A DNA stretch of 36,605 nt from Oscillospiraceae bacterium (GCA_015067885.1 SVLO01000002.1:1-36605); one strand, 5' to 3'. Numbered from the stretch's first letter, positions 22,531 through 31,222 are shown. Notes: a model not told the origin generated them from the sequence alone. Program-made: numbers and translations.

Positions 22531-24774
22531 TTACAGCAGAGTCATCTGCTCCTCCCCACGGTCCACGTCCTTCAGCAGGGCGCCGGCGATGGGCAGGGAG
22601 CGGGCCCGGTACCGGGCGGCGTTGACAATGGTGGTGTCCGTCAGGGGGCGGACATCTTCCAGCTTGTACTTGGGTTTCAGGGTCATGACGGCCACGCCCT
22701 GAGTGGAGCGGGTGGTTTTGGGGTTCAGGGCGGCGGTGTGGAACACCAGACACCGACCCTCGGTGGAGCGCACGGCCAGTTCCAAATCCTCCCGCAGCAG
22801 GAAGGCCCGCACCAGGGGGGCTTTGTCGCTGTAGGCGCCGGTGAGCTTGCGGCGGCGGGTCTGGGTCTGATAGGCGCTCAGCTCCACCCGGGCGGCCTTG
22901 CCGTTTTCAAAGAAGAACAGCAGGTGGCCGGAGTAGTCCCCGGGCAGGCAGGCCCAAACCGCGTGTTCGTCGGGGTCCATTCCCAGCTTGGAGGGCAGGT
23001 AGTCGCCCAGCACGCTGGCCTTGGTGTCCTCGAAGTCGCTCAGGCGGGACTTGTAGCACTGCTGCCGGTCGGTGAAGATGATGATCTCGTCCCGGTTGTT
23101 GGCCTCCCACTGCTGGGCGGGGCCGTCCCCCTCCTTGTACTTCTGCTCCCCGCTCATGCGCAGGGACAGGGGGTTGATCTTCTTCAAATAACCCTCCCGG
23201 GACAGGAACAGGTGGACGGGGTAGTCGGGCACCTCGGGTTCGGCCTCGAAGACCTCCTCCATCTCGTTTTCGTAGATGATGTCGGTGCGGCGGGGAACGG
23301 CGTATTTCTTCTTTACGTCCTCCAACTCACCGATGATGATTTTTTTGATGCGCTGGGGGCTGTTGATGATGTCCTGCAGGTCGTCGATCTCCTCCTGCAG
23401 AGCGTCCACCTCCTGGGTGCGCTTGAGGATATACTCCTTGTTGATGTTGCGCAGACGGATATCCGCCACGTACTCGGCCTGAACTTCGTCGATGCCGAAG
23501 CCGATCATCAGGTTGGGGATGACCTCGGCGTCCTCTTCCGTATCCCGGATGATCTTGATGGCCCGGTCAATGTCCAGCAGGATGCGCTTCAAGCCTTTCA
23601 GCAGGTGCAGCTTGTCCTGCTTTTTCTTCATGGTGAAGTAGGTGCGGCGGCGCACGCCGTCCATGCGCCAGGCGGTCCACTCCTCCAAGATCTCGCCCAC
23701 GCCCATGACACGGGGCATACCGGCGATGAGGATGTTGAAGTTGCAGGAGAAGGTGTCCAGCAGGGGGGTCAGCTTGAACAGGCGGGCCATGAGCTTGTCC
23801 GGGTCGGTGCCGCGCTTGAGGTCGATGGTCAGTTTCAGACCCTCCAGGCCGGTTTCGTCCCGCATATCCGCGATTTCCTTGATCTTGCCGGCCTTGATGA
23901 GTTCAGCCACCTTGTCAATAACCGCCTCGGCGGTGGTGGTGTAGGGCAGCTCGTAAATTTCGATGAGGTTCTCGCTCTTAACGTAGCGCCACTTGGCCCG
24001 GACCTTGACCGAGCCGCGGCCGGTGCGATAGATGTCGTTCAGGGCGTTGGCATCATAAATCAACTCGCCGCCGGTGGGGAAGTCCGGGGCCTTCAGGGTG
24101 GTGGCGATGTCGTGGTTGGGGTGCTTGAGGATGGCGATGGTGGTGTCGCACACCTCCTCCAAATTAAAACCGCAGATGTTGCTGGCCATACCCACGGCGA
24201 TACCCTGATTGGCGGATACCAGCACGTTGGGGAAAGTGGTGGGCAGCAGGGCCGGCTCCTGCATGGAACCGTCGTAGTTGTCCACGAAGTCCACCGCGTC
24301 CATGTCGATGTCCCGGAAGAATTCGGCGGTGATGGCGTCCAGCTTGGCCTCGGTATAGCGGGGGGCGGCCCAGGACATATCCCGGGAGAACACCTTGCCG
24401 AAGTTGCCCTTGGAGTCCACCAGGGGGTGCAGCAGGGCGCCGTAGCCACGGGACAGGCGCACCATGGTGTCGTAGATGGCGGCGTCGCCGTGGGGGTTGA
24501 GCTTCATGGTCTGGCCCACGATGTTGGCGCTCTTGGTGCGGGCGCCGCCCAGCAGCTTCATCTGATACATGGTGTACAGCAGCTTGCGGTGGCTGGGCTT
24601 GAAGCCGTCGATCTCCGGAATGGCGCGGGAGACAATGACGCTCATGGCGTAGGGCATATAGTTCAGTTCCAGCGTTTGGGTGATGGGCTGCTCCTGCACC
24701 TCAGGGCGCAGGCCGAATACGTTGGTGGTGTCCACCTTGGGGGCGCTGGATTCGGTTGCTTTCTTTTTAGCCAA
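22531..24774 (-). CDS. Type IIA DNA topoisomerase subunit A (ParC/GyrA-like, divergent)
   Basis: 747-residue DNA breakage-reunion subunit. The catalytic tyrosine is Tyr140 in SWAAPRYTEAKL. The quinolone-pocket segment NPHGDAAIYDTMVRL (93-107) has Ala98 where E. coli GyrA has Ser83, and Asp102 at the Asp87 position. GSMQEPALLPTTFPNVLV and ANQGIAVGMASNI are core family blocks. The C-terminal domain (from about 520) is shorter and lacks a GyrA box, which argues for a topoisomerase IV-like decatenase. The start is TTG at 24774 behind AAGGGA, a rather long spacing. Located 35 bases after its partner B subunit. Called ParC-like rather than parC because both subunits diverge from the housekeeping forms. 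Confidence 0.9.
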   Translation of the reverse strand: MAKKKATESSAPKVDTTNVFGLRPEVQEQPITQTLELNYMPYAMSVIVSRAIPEIDGFKPSHRKLLYTMYQMKLLGGARTKSANIVGQTMKLNPHGDAAIYDTMVRLSRGYGALLHPLVDSKGNFGKVFSRDMSWAAPRYTEAKLDAITAEFFRDIDMDAVDFVDNYDGSMQEPALLPTTFPNVLVSANQGIAVGMASNICGFNLEEVCDTTIAILKHPNHDIATTLKAPDFPTGGELIYDANALNDIYRTGRGSVKVRAKWRYVKSENLIEIYELPYTTTAEAVIDKVAELIKAGKIKEIADMRDETGLEGLKLTIDLKRGTDPDKLMARLFKLTPLLDTFSCNFNILIAGMPRVMGVGEILEEWTAWRMDGVRRRTYFTMKKKQDKLHLLKGLKRILLDIDRAIKIIRDTEEDAEVIPNLMIGFGIDEVQAEYVADIRLRNINKEYILKRTQEVDALQEEIDDLQDIINSPQRIKKIIIGELEDVKKKYAVPRRTDIIYENEMEEVFEAEPEVPDYPVHLFLSREGYLKKINPLSLRMSGEQKYKEGDGPAQQWEANNRDEIIIFTDRQQCYKSRLSDFEDTKASVLGDYLPSKLGMDPDEHAVWACLPGDYSGHLLFFFENGKAARVELSAYQTQTRRRKLTGAYSDKAPLVRAFLLREDLELAVRSTEGRCLVFHTAALNPKTTRSTQGVAVMTLKPKYKLEDVRPLTDTTIVNAARYRARSLPIAGALLKDVDRGEEQMTLL

Positions 24775-24809
24775 ATGGGATCAATCCCTTCTTTGTAAAT
24801 GCAGGCAGG

Positions 24810-26795
24810 TCAGGAGATGTCCGCCATCTCCAGGTATTTATAGCCGTTTTCCGCGATGTGGCTCTTACGGCCGGCCAGGTCGTCGCCCAGCAGCAGGTCA
24901 AAGACCTGCTCGGTCAGGGCCACATCCTCGGGCATGACCCGGATGAGGCGACGGGTGTCGGGGTTCATGGTGGTCAGGGCCATCATCTCCGGGTCGTTCT
25001 CACCCAGACCCTTGGAGCGGTTGATGGTACATTTCTTCCCCGCCAGCTCGCCGTTTACGATGTCGTTCTTCTCCTTGTCGGAGTAGGCAAACCACGTCTT
25101 TTCCTTGTAGGTGATCTCGTACAGGGGGGACTCGGCGATGTAGACGTACCCCTCCCGGATAAGGGTGGGGGTCAGCCGGTGGATCATGGCCAAAATCAGG
25201 GTGCGGATCTGGAAGCCGTCCACGTCGGCGTCGGTACAGATAACGATTTTGTTCCAGCGCAGGTTGGCAAGGTCGAAGGCGGCCAGCTCCTTGGCCTTCT
25301 TGTCGCTGACCTCCACGCCGCAGCCCAGCACCTTCATCAGGTCGGTGATGATCTCGCTCTTGAAGATGCGGGGAAGTTCCGCTTTCAGGCAGTTCAAAAT
25401 CTTGCCGCGGACGGGCATGATGCCCTGGTACTCGGGGTCACGGCTCTGCTTGACGCTGCCCAAGGCGGAGTCGCCCTCCACGATGTACAGCTCCCGCCGC
25501 TCCACGTCCTTGGTGCGGCAGTCCACGAACTTCTGCACCCGGTTGGAGATGTCCATAGAGCCGGTGAGCTTCTTCTTCAAATTCAGGCGGGTCTTTTCGG
25601 CCGTTTCGCGGGAGCGCTTGTTGACCAGCACCTGCTCGGCGATCTTTTGGGCGTCGAAGGGATTTTCGATGAAGTAGACCTCCATCTGACTTTTCAGGAA
25701 CTCCGCCATGGCGTCCTGGATGAATTTGTTGGTGATGGACTTCTTAGTCTGGTTTTCGTAGCTGGTTTGGGTGGAGAAGTTGTTGCTGACCAGCACCAGG
25801 CAGTCCTCCACGTCGCCCCAGGACAGGCGGGACTCGTTCTTCTGATACTTGCCGTTCTGCCGCAGCCAGCCGTCGATGGCGGACACGAAGGCGGATTTCA
25901 GCGCCTTTTCCGGGGAACCGCCGTGCTCCAGCCAGGAGGAGTTGTGGTAATGCTCAATGCGCTGGACAGTGTTGGAGAAGCAGAAGCACACGGATAGCTT
26001 CACCTTGTAGTCGGACAGGTCGGCCCGGTCACGGCCCTTGCGCTCACCCTGCCAAAAAACGGGCTGGGTCAGGCTGTTTTCACCCACAATTTCGCCCACA
26101 TAGTCCACGATGCCGTTTTCGTATTTGAACTCGGTGGTTTCAAACTTGCCGGGGGCAACTTCGTTGCGTAGGCGGAACAGGATGCCGGAGTTGACCACCG
26201 CCTGGCGCTTGATGACGTCGGTGAAGTAGTCCAGGGGGATGTCGATGTCGGTAAAGACCTCCAGGTCCGGCTTCCAGCGGAATTTGGAGCCGGTCTTTTT
26301 CCCGGTCCAGGGCGCCTTTTGCAGGCCGCCGACGTTTTCGCCCTTTTCAAAGTGGAGGGTGTACTCCGTGCCGTCCCGGTGAATGACGGCGTCGAAGTAC
26401 TCGGAGGCGTACTGGGTGGCGCAGGAGCCCAGGCCGTTCAGACCCAGAGAAAACTCGTAGTTGTCCCCGCCGGTGTCGTACTTGCCGCCGGCGTACAGCT
26501 CGCAAAAGACCAGCTCCCAGTTGTATTTTTGTTCATTCTCGTTCCAGTCCACGGGGCAGCCGCGGCCGAAGTCCTCCACCTCGATGGAGTGGTCGGCATA
26601 GCGGGTGACGGTGATGACGTCGCCATGACCCTCCCGGGCCTCGTCAATGGCGTTGGACAGGATCTCGAACACCGCGTGCTGACAGCCCACGATGTCGTTG
26701 GAGCCGAAGATAACACCCGGGCGCTTGCGCACACGGTCGGCGCCCTTCAGTGCGGAGATGGATTCGTTTGTATATTCGGTTTTTTTCTGTGCCAT
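24810..26795 (-). CDS. Type IIA DNA topoisomerase subunit B (ParE/GyrB-like, divergent)
   Basis: 661-residue ATPase subunit. GHKL motifs are present but altered: VFEILSNAIDEA (42-53, with catalytic Glu44 and Asn48), DFGRGCPVD (75-83; usually DGRGIPV) and GLNGLGSCATQYAS (118-131; usually GLHGVGASVVNALS). The TOPRIM domain has EGDSALGSVKQSRD (Glu440; the usual EGDSAGG is changed), PVRGKILN and the metal-binding DADVDG (Asp522, 524, 526). NRSKGLGE lies near the end. The start at 26795 is chosen by its AAAGAGG site; 17 extra upstream codons overlap the promoter. The pair is most likely a clade-specific topoisomerase IV. Confidence 0.9.
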   Translation of the reverse strand: MAQKKTEYTNESISALKGADRVRKRPGVIFGSNDIVGCQHAVFEILSNAIDEAREGHGDVITVTRYADHSIEVEDFGRGCPVDWNENEQKYNWELVFCELYAGGKYDTGGDNYEFSLGLNGLGSCATQYASEYFDAVIHRDGTEYTLHFEKGENVGGLQKAPWTGKKTGSKFRWKPDLEVFTDIDIPLDYFTDVIKRQAVVNSGILFRLRNEVAPGKFETTEFKYENGIVDYVGEIVGENSLTQPVFWQGERKGRDRADLSDYKVKLSVCFCFSNTVQRIEHYHNSSWLEHGGSPEKALKSAFVSAIDGWLRQNGKYQKNESRLSWGDVEDCLVLVSNNFSTQTSYENQTKKSITNKFIQDAMAEFLKSQMEVYFIENPFDAQKIAEQVLVNKRSRETAEKTRLNLKKKLTGSMDISNRVQKFVDCRTKDVERRELYIVEGDSALGSVKQSRDPEYQGIMPVRGKILNCLKAELPRIFKSEIITDLMKVLGCGVEVSDKKAKELAAFDLANLRWNKIVICTDADVDGFQIRTLILAMIHRLTPTLIREGYVYIAESPLYEITYKEKTWFAYSDKEKNDIVNGELAGKKCTINRSKGLGENDPEMMALTTMNPDTRRLIRVMPEDVALTEQVFDLLLGDDLAGRKSHIAENGYKYLEMADIS

Positions 26796-26848
26796 AAGGG
26801 ACAACCTCTTTCTTCCCCAAATACCGACAAGCGGTGGTAGATACATTT

Positions 26849-26877
26849 AATATATCATACCGCATCTTGTGGGTCAA
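26849..26877 (-). promoter_or_regulatory. sigma-A promoter of the topoisomerase operon
   Basis: Minus strand -35 TTGACC (26872-26877), 17-base spacer, -10 TATATT (26849-26854). An overlapping alternative, TTGACT with 18 bases to TATGAT, is also possible. It probably drives both topoisomerase genes, the LUD gene and greA. Confidence 0.6.
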
Positions 26878-26884
26878 AGTCAAG

Positions 26885-26923
26885 AAAAATGCCCCTGCAG
26901 CCTGTGCTGCAGGGGCATTTTTT
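26885..26923. terminator. Rho-independent terminator of the P-loop gene
   Basis: 16-bp perfect stem AAAAATGCCCCTGCAG / CTGCAGGGGCATTTTT with a 6-base loop (26901-26906), just after the stop at 26931 on the minus strand, with flanking T runs in both directions. Confidence 0.92.
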
Positions 26924-26930
26924 AAGCAAA

Positions 26931-27341
26931 TCAGAAGTACTTCTTGATACCCTCGGGGGCAAGGGAAGCGTCGTCGCTGATGGTGACGGTGAACTTGATG
27001 CTGTGTTCCTCACCAAAGTTGTTCAGCCAATCCAGGAACGCCTCGGTCTCGGCGTTGCAGTCGCCGCCGGCGATCTTGGTCAGGCTGTCGATAAACACGT
27101 GGGTAATGTCGTAGTTGCCGGCGTACAGGCCGCTGACAAACCCCTTCAGCGCGGTGTAGTCGGCCAGGTCGTAGTTGCTGGCCTCTACCAGGCGGATCTG
27201 ATAGTGGATATCAAAAGTGAGCTTCTTGCCCTTCTCAATACAGACAACATTGCCGTGCTCGGTCTGGACAGCGGAGTTGATCATATCGATCATCTGCTTG
27301 GTCTTGCCGGAGCCCTTCTTGCCCATGATTACTCTAACCAT
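26931..27341 (-). CDS. Small P-loop NTPase of unknown function
   Basis: 136-residue protein built around a Walker A motif MGKKGSGKTKQMI (6-18, GxxGxGKT) at its very N-terminus and a Walker B-like HVFIDSLTK (81-89) with Asp85. Most of the length is the nucleotide-binding core, and no partner domain is visible. Similar short proteins in Clostridia are often labelled PilT-like, but no pilus gene lies nearby and no PilT domain can be seen, so that name is not used. The ATG at 27341 has GGAG eight bases upstream; a GTG three codons earlier overlaps the ribosome site. Single gene with its own promoter and terminator. It may be a thymidine-kinase-like or ATPase switch; the function is unknown. Confidence 0.78.
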   Translation of the reverse strand: MVRVIMGKKGSGKTKQMIDMINSAVQTEHGNVVCIEKGKKLTFDIHYQIRLVEASNYDLADYTALKGFVSGLYAGNYDITHVFIDSLTKIAGGDCNAETEAFLDWLNNFGEEHSIKFTVTISDDASLAPEGIKKYF

Positions 27342-27396
27342 ACGTATCACTCCTTACGGTTTAGTGGCAGGTGGGAGACCACCATTTCCTATTAAC

Positions 27397-27425
27397 ACTC
27401 TACCATATTCTTTGGGAATTTTCAA
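27397..27425 (-). promoter_or_regulatory. sigma-A promoter of the P-loop gene
   Basis: Minus strand -35 TTGAAA (27420-27425), 17-base spacer, extended -10 TGGTAGAGT with hexamer at 27397-27402, about 50 bases before the ATG. Confidence 0.55.
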
Positions 27426-27465
27426 CAGGAAATCATAATTTTTTTGGAACGGGTCTTGTTGCGGA

Positions 27466-27494
27466 TTGACATAGGGAAAGGGGACAACTATACT
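27466..27494 (+). promoter_or_regulatory. Near-consensus sigma-A promoter of the creatininase-family gene
   Basis: -35 TTGACA (27466-27471), 17-base spacer, -10 TATACT (27489-27494), with the ATG at 27537. Divergent from the P-loop gene promoter. Confidence 0.78.
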
Positions 27495-27536
27495 GTAGGG
27501 GAATGATGTAAAAATTCGGGCGAAAAGAGGGGTAAA

Positions 27537-28394
27537 ATGGTTTGGGAGTATCTCCGATCCGAAGAATTTAAGGCCGCGGTGGACCGGGCGCAGGGCGTAT
27601 GCGCCGTGCCCATCGGCTGTCTGGAAAAGCACGGCCCCCACGCTCCTTTGGGGACGGACACCATACAAGCCGAACGGATTACAAGGCTTGCGGCGGAGAA
27701 GGAGCCCGTGGTGGTGTTCCCCACCATGTACTTCGGTGAAAAGTGCGGGGCGGGCGAGTTTCCCGGCACGGTGATTTTTTCGCTGGAGACGCGGTGGCAC
27801 ATCTTCCGGGAAACCTGCGCCGAAATCTTCCGCAACGGCTTTCGCAAGATTCTGTTTGTCAACGGCCACGGCGGCAACCTGTCCATGCTGGACTTCTTTA
27901 TCCGGGGCATGCTCAAAGAGCTTCCCGAGGTGCTGGTGTTTTCCTGCGACGCGTTTGGCGGCGGTGGGACGCGCGCCAGGCTGGAGGAATTGATCGGGAA
28001 CCGGGAGCGCTACGGTTATCTGACCGATGGGGACCGGGCCATCCTGCAGGATTTTATCCGCCAGGAAAAACGGGACGGCCACGCCGGCTTTGGGGAGACC
28101 GCCCACATCCTGCACCTGATGCCGGAAACCCTGCGCCTTGACGGCCTTCGGGACGAGAGTGGCGACAGCACCCACCGCTTTGACGACTTTGCCCGGCAGG
28201 GCATCCAATCATCGCTGGCCTGGATGGCGAACTATCCCAACTCCTACCAGGGCAGCAACGACTACGTGCTCAACGAGCGTATTGCCCGAGCCGTAACGGA
28301 GCATGCGGTCTACGCGGTGGCGGAGCGGTTCCGCTTCCTGAAAGAAGAACGCATCTCCGACACCTACCACGCCGAGTGGCTTAAAAAGCAATAA
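27537..28394 (+). CDS. Creatininase-family metal-dependent amidohydrolase
   Basis: 285-residue protein of the creatinine amidohydrolase/FAPy deformylase (ArfB)/MftE superfamily. Metal ligands are placed as in the family: Glu30 and His32 in GCLEKHGPHAPLGTDT with Asp41, His111 in FVNGHGGN (108-114), and a Glu in GHAGFGETAH around 178-187. Members open small amides or cleave peptides with a two-metal centre. No pathway partner is adjacent, so the substrate cannot be named; creatinine itself is only one option. It has an AGAGGGG ribosome site and near-consensus promoter and stands alone between convergent and divergent genes. Confidence 0.88.
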   Translation: MVWEYLRSEEFKAAVDRAQGVCAVPIGCLEKHGPHAPLGTDTIQAERITRLAAEKEPVVVFPTMYFGEKCGAGEFPGTVIFSLETRWHIFRETCAEIFRNGFRKILFVNGHGGNLSMLDFFIRGMLKELPEVLVFSCDAFGGGGTRARLEELIGNRERYGYLTDGDRAILQDFIRQEKRDGHAGFGETAHILHLMPETLRLDGLRDESGDSTHRFDDFARQGIQSSLAWMANYPNSYQGSNDYVLNERIARAVTEHAVYAVAERFRFLKEERISDTYHAEWLKKQ

Positions 28395-28402
28395 ACGCAA
28401 CA

Positions 28403-28431
28403 ATGCCCCGTCTGCATCGCAGACGGGGCAT
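28403..28431. terminator. Terminator hairpin between creatininase-family gene and pgi
   Basis: 13-bp perfect stem ATGCCCCGTCTGC / GCAGACGGGGCAT with loop ATC, between two convergent genes. T tracts are weak on both sides (CTTATTTG on the plus strand), so termination may be partial. Confidence 0.7.
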
Positions 28432-28444
28432 CTTATTTGAAAGA

Positions 28445-29773
28445 TTAGAGCCGGGCCTCCAACTGGGCCTTGCGGTCCTCGTAGCCGGGCTTGCCCAGCA
28501 GGGCAAACATATTCTTTTTGTAGTCCTCCACGCCGGGCTGGTCGAAGGGGTTGACCCCCAGCAGGTAGCCGGACAGGCCGCACACCAGCTCGAAGAAGTA
28601 GATGATCCAGCCCACGCTGCCCTCGTTGATCTCGGGCAGACTCAGCAGGATGTTGGGTACGCCGCCGTCCACGTGGGCCAGGATGGTACCCCGCATGGCC
28701 TGCTCGGCCACGAAGGCCAAACTCTTGCCCGCCAGGAAGTTCAGACCGTCCACGTTGTCCGGGTCGGTGGGGATGAGGAGCTTGCCGTGGGGATGTTCAA
28801 AGCGGACCACGGTCTCAAACAGGTTGCGGTGGCCGTCCTGGATATACTGGCCCATGGAGTGCAGGTCGGCGGTGAATTCCACGCTGGCGGGGAACAGGCC
28901 CTTGCCGTCCTTGCCCTCGCTCTCGCCGTAGAGCTGCTTGAACCACTCGGCGAAGAAGCGGAAGCTGGGCTCGTAACAGGCCAGGATCTCGATACGCTTG
29001 CCCCCCTCGTACAGGGCGTGGCGGGCGGCGGCATACTGCCAGGCGGGGTTATCAAGGCCGGGAACGGACAGTTCGGCCATGGCCCGAGCCGCGCCGGACA
29101 TCAGCTTGTCAATATCCACACCGGCCACGGCGATGGGCAGCAGGCCCACGGCGGTCAGCACGGAGTAACGGCCGCCGATGTTGTCGGGGACCACGAAGGT
29201 CTGATACCCCTCCTTGTCGGCAAGGCCCTTCAGGGCGCCCCGGGCCTTGTCGGTGGTGGCGTAGATACGGCCGGCGGCAGCCTCCTTGCCGTACTTGGCC
29301 TCCAGCAGGCCCTTAAAGATGCGGAAAGCCACGGCAGGCTCGGTGGTGGTGCCGGACTTGGAGATGACGTTGATGGAGAAGTCCCGGTCCCCGATAAGGG
29401 CGATGGTCTCCAGCATGGCGTCGGTGGACAGACCGTTGCCGGCAAAGTAGACGTCGGGGGTGTCCTTGGCCTTGAGGTTGTAGTTCTGGGAGCGCAGCAG
29501 CTCGATGACCGCCCGGGCGCCCAGGTAGGAGCCGCCGATGCCCACCACCACCAGCACCTGGGAGTCACGGCGGATCTTGTCAGCAGCGGCCTTGATGCGG
29601 GCAAACTCCTCCCTGTCGTAGTTGGCGGGCAGCTTGACCCAGCCGGTGAAATCACCGCCGGGGCCGTTGCTCTTGTCCAGCATATCGTGGGCCAGGGCCA
29701 GGGCATCCTTGCGGGCGGACAGGTAGTCCTCCGGCACAAAGCCGTTGAGCTTGGAAAGGTCCAGTTGAATCAT
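28445..29773 (-). CDS. pgi: Glucose-6-phosphate isomerase
   Basis: 442-residue enzyme interconverting glucose-6-P and fructose-6-P, of the shorter Bacillus-type length. Sugar-phosphate-binding blocks: [53 protein letters not shown] and the C-terminal [20 protein letters not shown] with the catalytic Lys. The start at 29773 follows a perfect AAGGAGG; 16 upstream in-frame codons are rejected. A -10 TATAAT (29810-29815, minus strand) lies upstream, without a clear -35. Fructose-6-P made by NagB elsewhere in this window enters the same pool. Confidence 0.96.
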   Translation of the reverse strand: MIQLDLSKLNGFVPEDYLSARKDALALAHDMLDKSNGPGGDFTGWVKLPANYDREEFARIKAAADKIRRDSQVLVVVGIGGSYLGARAVIELLRSQNYNLKAKDTPDVYFAGNGLSTDAMLETIALIGDRDFSINVISKSGTTTEPAVAFRIFKGLLEAKYGKEAAAGRIYATTDKARGALKGLADKEGYQTFVVPDNIGGRYSVLTAVGLLPIAVAGVDIDKLMSGAARAMAELSVPGLDNPAWQYAAARHALYEGGKRIEILACYEPSFRFFAEWFKQLYGESEGKDGKGLFPASVEFTADLHSMGQYIQDGHRNLFETVVRFEHPHGKLLIPTDPDNVDGLNFLAGKSLAFVAEQAMRGTILAHVDGGVPNILLSLPEINEGSVGWIIYFFELVCGLSGYLLGVNPFDQPGVEDYKKNMFALLGKPGYEDRKAQLEARL

Positions 29774-29888
29774 ATAAAAACCTCCTTGGTGAGCATAACT
29801 TGTACACATATTATAGCGCAAGCCGGGCCAAAATGATAGTGGAAAAAGGCGTTTGGCGAAAAAAGTTTTTTCACACGAAAAAAAGGGG

Positions 29889-29917
29889 TTGACAAGCGGG
29901 GGTTGTCCCGCTATAAT
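29889..29917 (+). promoter_or_regulatory. Consensus sigma-A promoter of tRNA-Val
   Basis: Exact TTGACA (29889-29894), 17-base spacer, exact TATAAT (29912-29917), with the tRNA starting 12 bases later. This is the strongest promoter in the window, as expected for a stable RNA. Confidence 0.9.
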
Positions 29918-29928
29918 AATCGCTGTTC

Positions 29929-30004
29929 GGACGATTAGCTCAGCTGGTAGAGCATCCGCTTGACGTGCGGGAGGTCACAGGTTCAAGTCCTGTATCGTCC
30001 ACCA
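29929..30004 (+). tRNA. tRNA-Val (anticodon GAC)
   Basis: 76-base cloverleaf with encoded CCA. Acceptor GGACGAT pairs with ATCGTCC, D stem GCTC/GAGC, anticodon stem TCCGC/GCGGG with loop TTGACGT (anticodon GAC), and T arm ACAGG-TTCAAGT-CCTGT. Single tRNA gene with its own promoter and terminator. Confidence 0.95.
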
Positions 30005-30036
30005 AACCGCTCATCGCAAATGCAATGGGCGGTTTT
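30004..30036 (+). terminator. Terminator of tRNA-Val
   Basis: AAACCGCTCAT (30004-30014) pairs with ATGGGCGGTTT (30025-30035), one wobble pair, followed by TTTTCTTGTTCTT. It begins at the last base of the tRNA CCA. Confidence 0.8.
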
Positions 30037-30050
30037 CTTGTTCTTACTGC

Positions 30051-30084
30051 AAAAACTCCCTCCGCCGTAGCGGAGGGAGTTTTT
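30051..30084. terminator. Terminator of the O-acetylation operon
   Basis: 15-bp perfect stem AAAAACTCCCTCCGC / GCGGAGGGAGTTTTT with loop CGTA. It follows the DHHW gene stop (30092) on the minus strand and also backs up termination of the tRNA on the plus strand, where it ends in GGTTTTTTT. Confidence 0.92.
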
Positions 30085-30091
30085 GGTTTTT

Positions 30092-31210
30092 TTACCGTCC
30101 CAGCAGGAACAGGTTGCTGCCGTCACCGAAGAAGTTGTCGATGCTGTACAGCACCACCACCCGGTCAATGTCGTTTTGCTCCACATAGTCCTTCACGCTG
30201 CTGTTGTTGTAGCGCAGGTCATACAGATGGACCTCGGAGAAGTTCTCGGTCAGGAAGGGGGCCAAACTGTCGGCGTAGGAGTCCCGGATGACCAGCACCT
30301 TGTCGGCGTCGGTATGCTCTGTCGTGATGACACACAGAGGCTTGTTGCCCCCCAGGAAATAGGAATACTTGTCCTTCTCTTTCAGGTAGCTGTCCACGTA
30401 CAGGCTGCCGGGGACAGGCTTGCCCTCGGGATAGGCGGTGACGGTAAGGCCGTCGGCGGGGATATAGGTTTCAATGGTGTCGGCGCTCAGCCAGCGCACA
30501 CCGGAAGTGGAGAAGGATGTGCCGTAAAATTCCTCGGATACCACGGTTCTCTCATAGTCCTCCAGGGACACCGGCTCCACACCCATGCTCTCCATCAGGG
30601 CCACGTAGCCGTAGTAGGCGCCCAGGCTGGTCCAGTGGTGGTCGGTGCGGTAGTAGATCTGCTGGTCAGCGTGGGCCTGCAGCTCACTCCACAGGTCCAC
30701 AGTCAGAGCGTCGGAGTTGGCGTACATATAGTCGATGACGGCGTTCTCGTCCGCCGTGGGGGCGCCGGCGGGCAGGCGGTCGGCCCAGATGCCGGCAGCG
30801 GAGGGAACGATGCCGAAATAGACCGGCACCTCCACACTGTTCACCAGCGCATTGACGTAGCCGCCGGCCTTGTCCATCTGTTCGGTCGTGGGCGTGTCCA
30901 CATGACTGATAAGGGTGCCGCCGGTAAAGTAGATGCCGTTATTTTCCTTTTTCCCGCTGACCCGCTCGCACCAGGCCTTCATGGCCACCCAAAAATCGCG
31001 GCCCACAATGTGGTCGGCGGCGTAGCTCTCCGCGTCGGACATAAACCGACCGTCGGCAAGAGTTTCGATGTCAAAAACAGGCCGCTCCTGTAGGTAGCGG
31101 TTCTCCAGCGCGGAAAAGCTCTTATCCGGCAGCAACACGCTGGCAACCAGTACGCCTGCAAGAAACAGGCAAAACACGCCGGACAAGATGTGGTTGAAAT
31201 GCTTTTTCAT
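30092..31210 (-). CDS. DHHW-family protein (AlgJ/AlgX-like SGNH fold), surface O-acetylation
   Basis: 372-residue membrane-anchored protein with an N-terminal hydrophobic segment (about 8-27) and an extracellular domain. The DHHW motif is at 190-193 (YYRTDHHWTSLGAY), and a nucleophile-like Ser311 lies in VLVIRDSYADSLAPFL, the arrangement of the AlgJ/AlgX SGNH-like acetylation proteins. It is the last gene of the operon, 12 bases after the MBOAT gene, and has an AAGGAGG site. Known pattern: an MBOAT moves acetyl across the membrane and the AlgJ-like partner transfers it to a polysaccharide. Which glycan is modified is unknown. Confidence 0.87.
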   Translation of the reverse strand: MKKHFNHILSGVFCLFLAGVLVASVLLPDKSFSALENRYLQERPVFDIETLADGRFMSDAESYAADHIVGRDFWVAMKAWCERVSGKKENNGIYFTGGTLISHVDTPTTEQMDKAGGYVNALVNSVEVPVYFGIVPSAAGIWADRLPAGAPTADENAVIDYMYANSDALTVDLWSELQAHADQQIYYRTDHHWTSLGAYYGYVALMESMGVEPVSLEDYERTVVSEEFYGTSFSTSGVRWLSADTIETYIPADGLTVTAYPEGKPVPGSLYVDSYLKEKDKYSYFLGGNKPLCVITTEHTDADKVLVIRDSYADSLAPFLTENFSEVHLYDLRYNNSSVKDYVEQNDIDRVVVLYSIDNFFGDGSNLFLLGR

Positions 31211-31222
31211 GCAGACACCTCC

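Noticed and set aside
26931..27341. PilT/twitching motility assignment for the small P-loop protein
   Set aside because: Too short, only a Walker A/B core is visible, and there are no pilus genes in the window.
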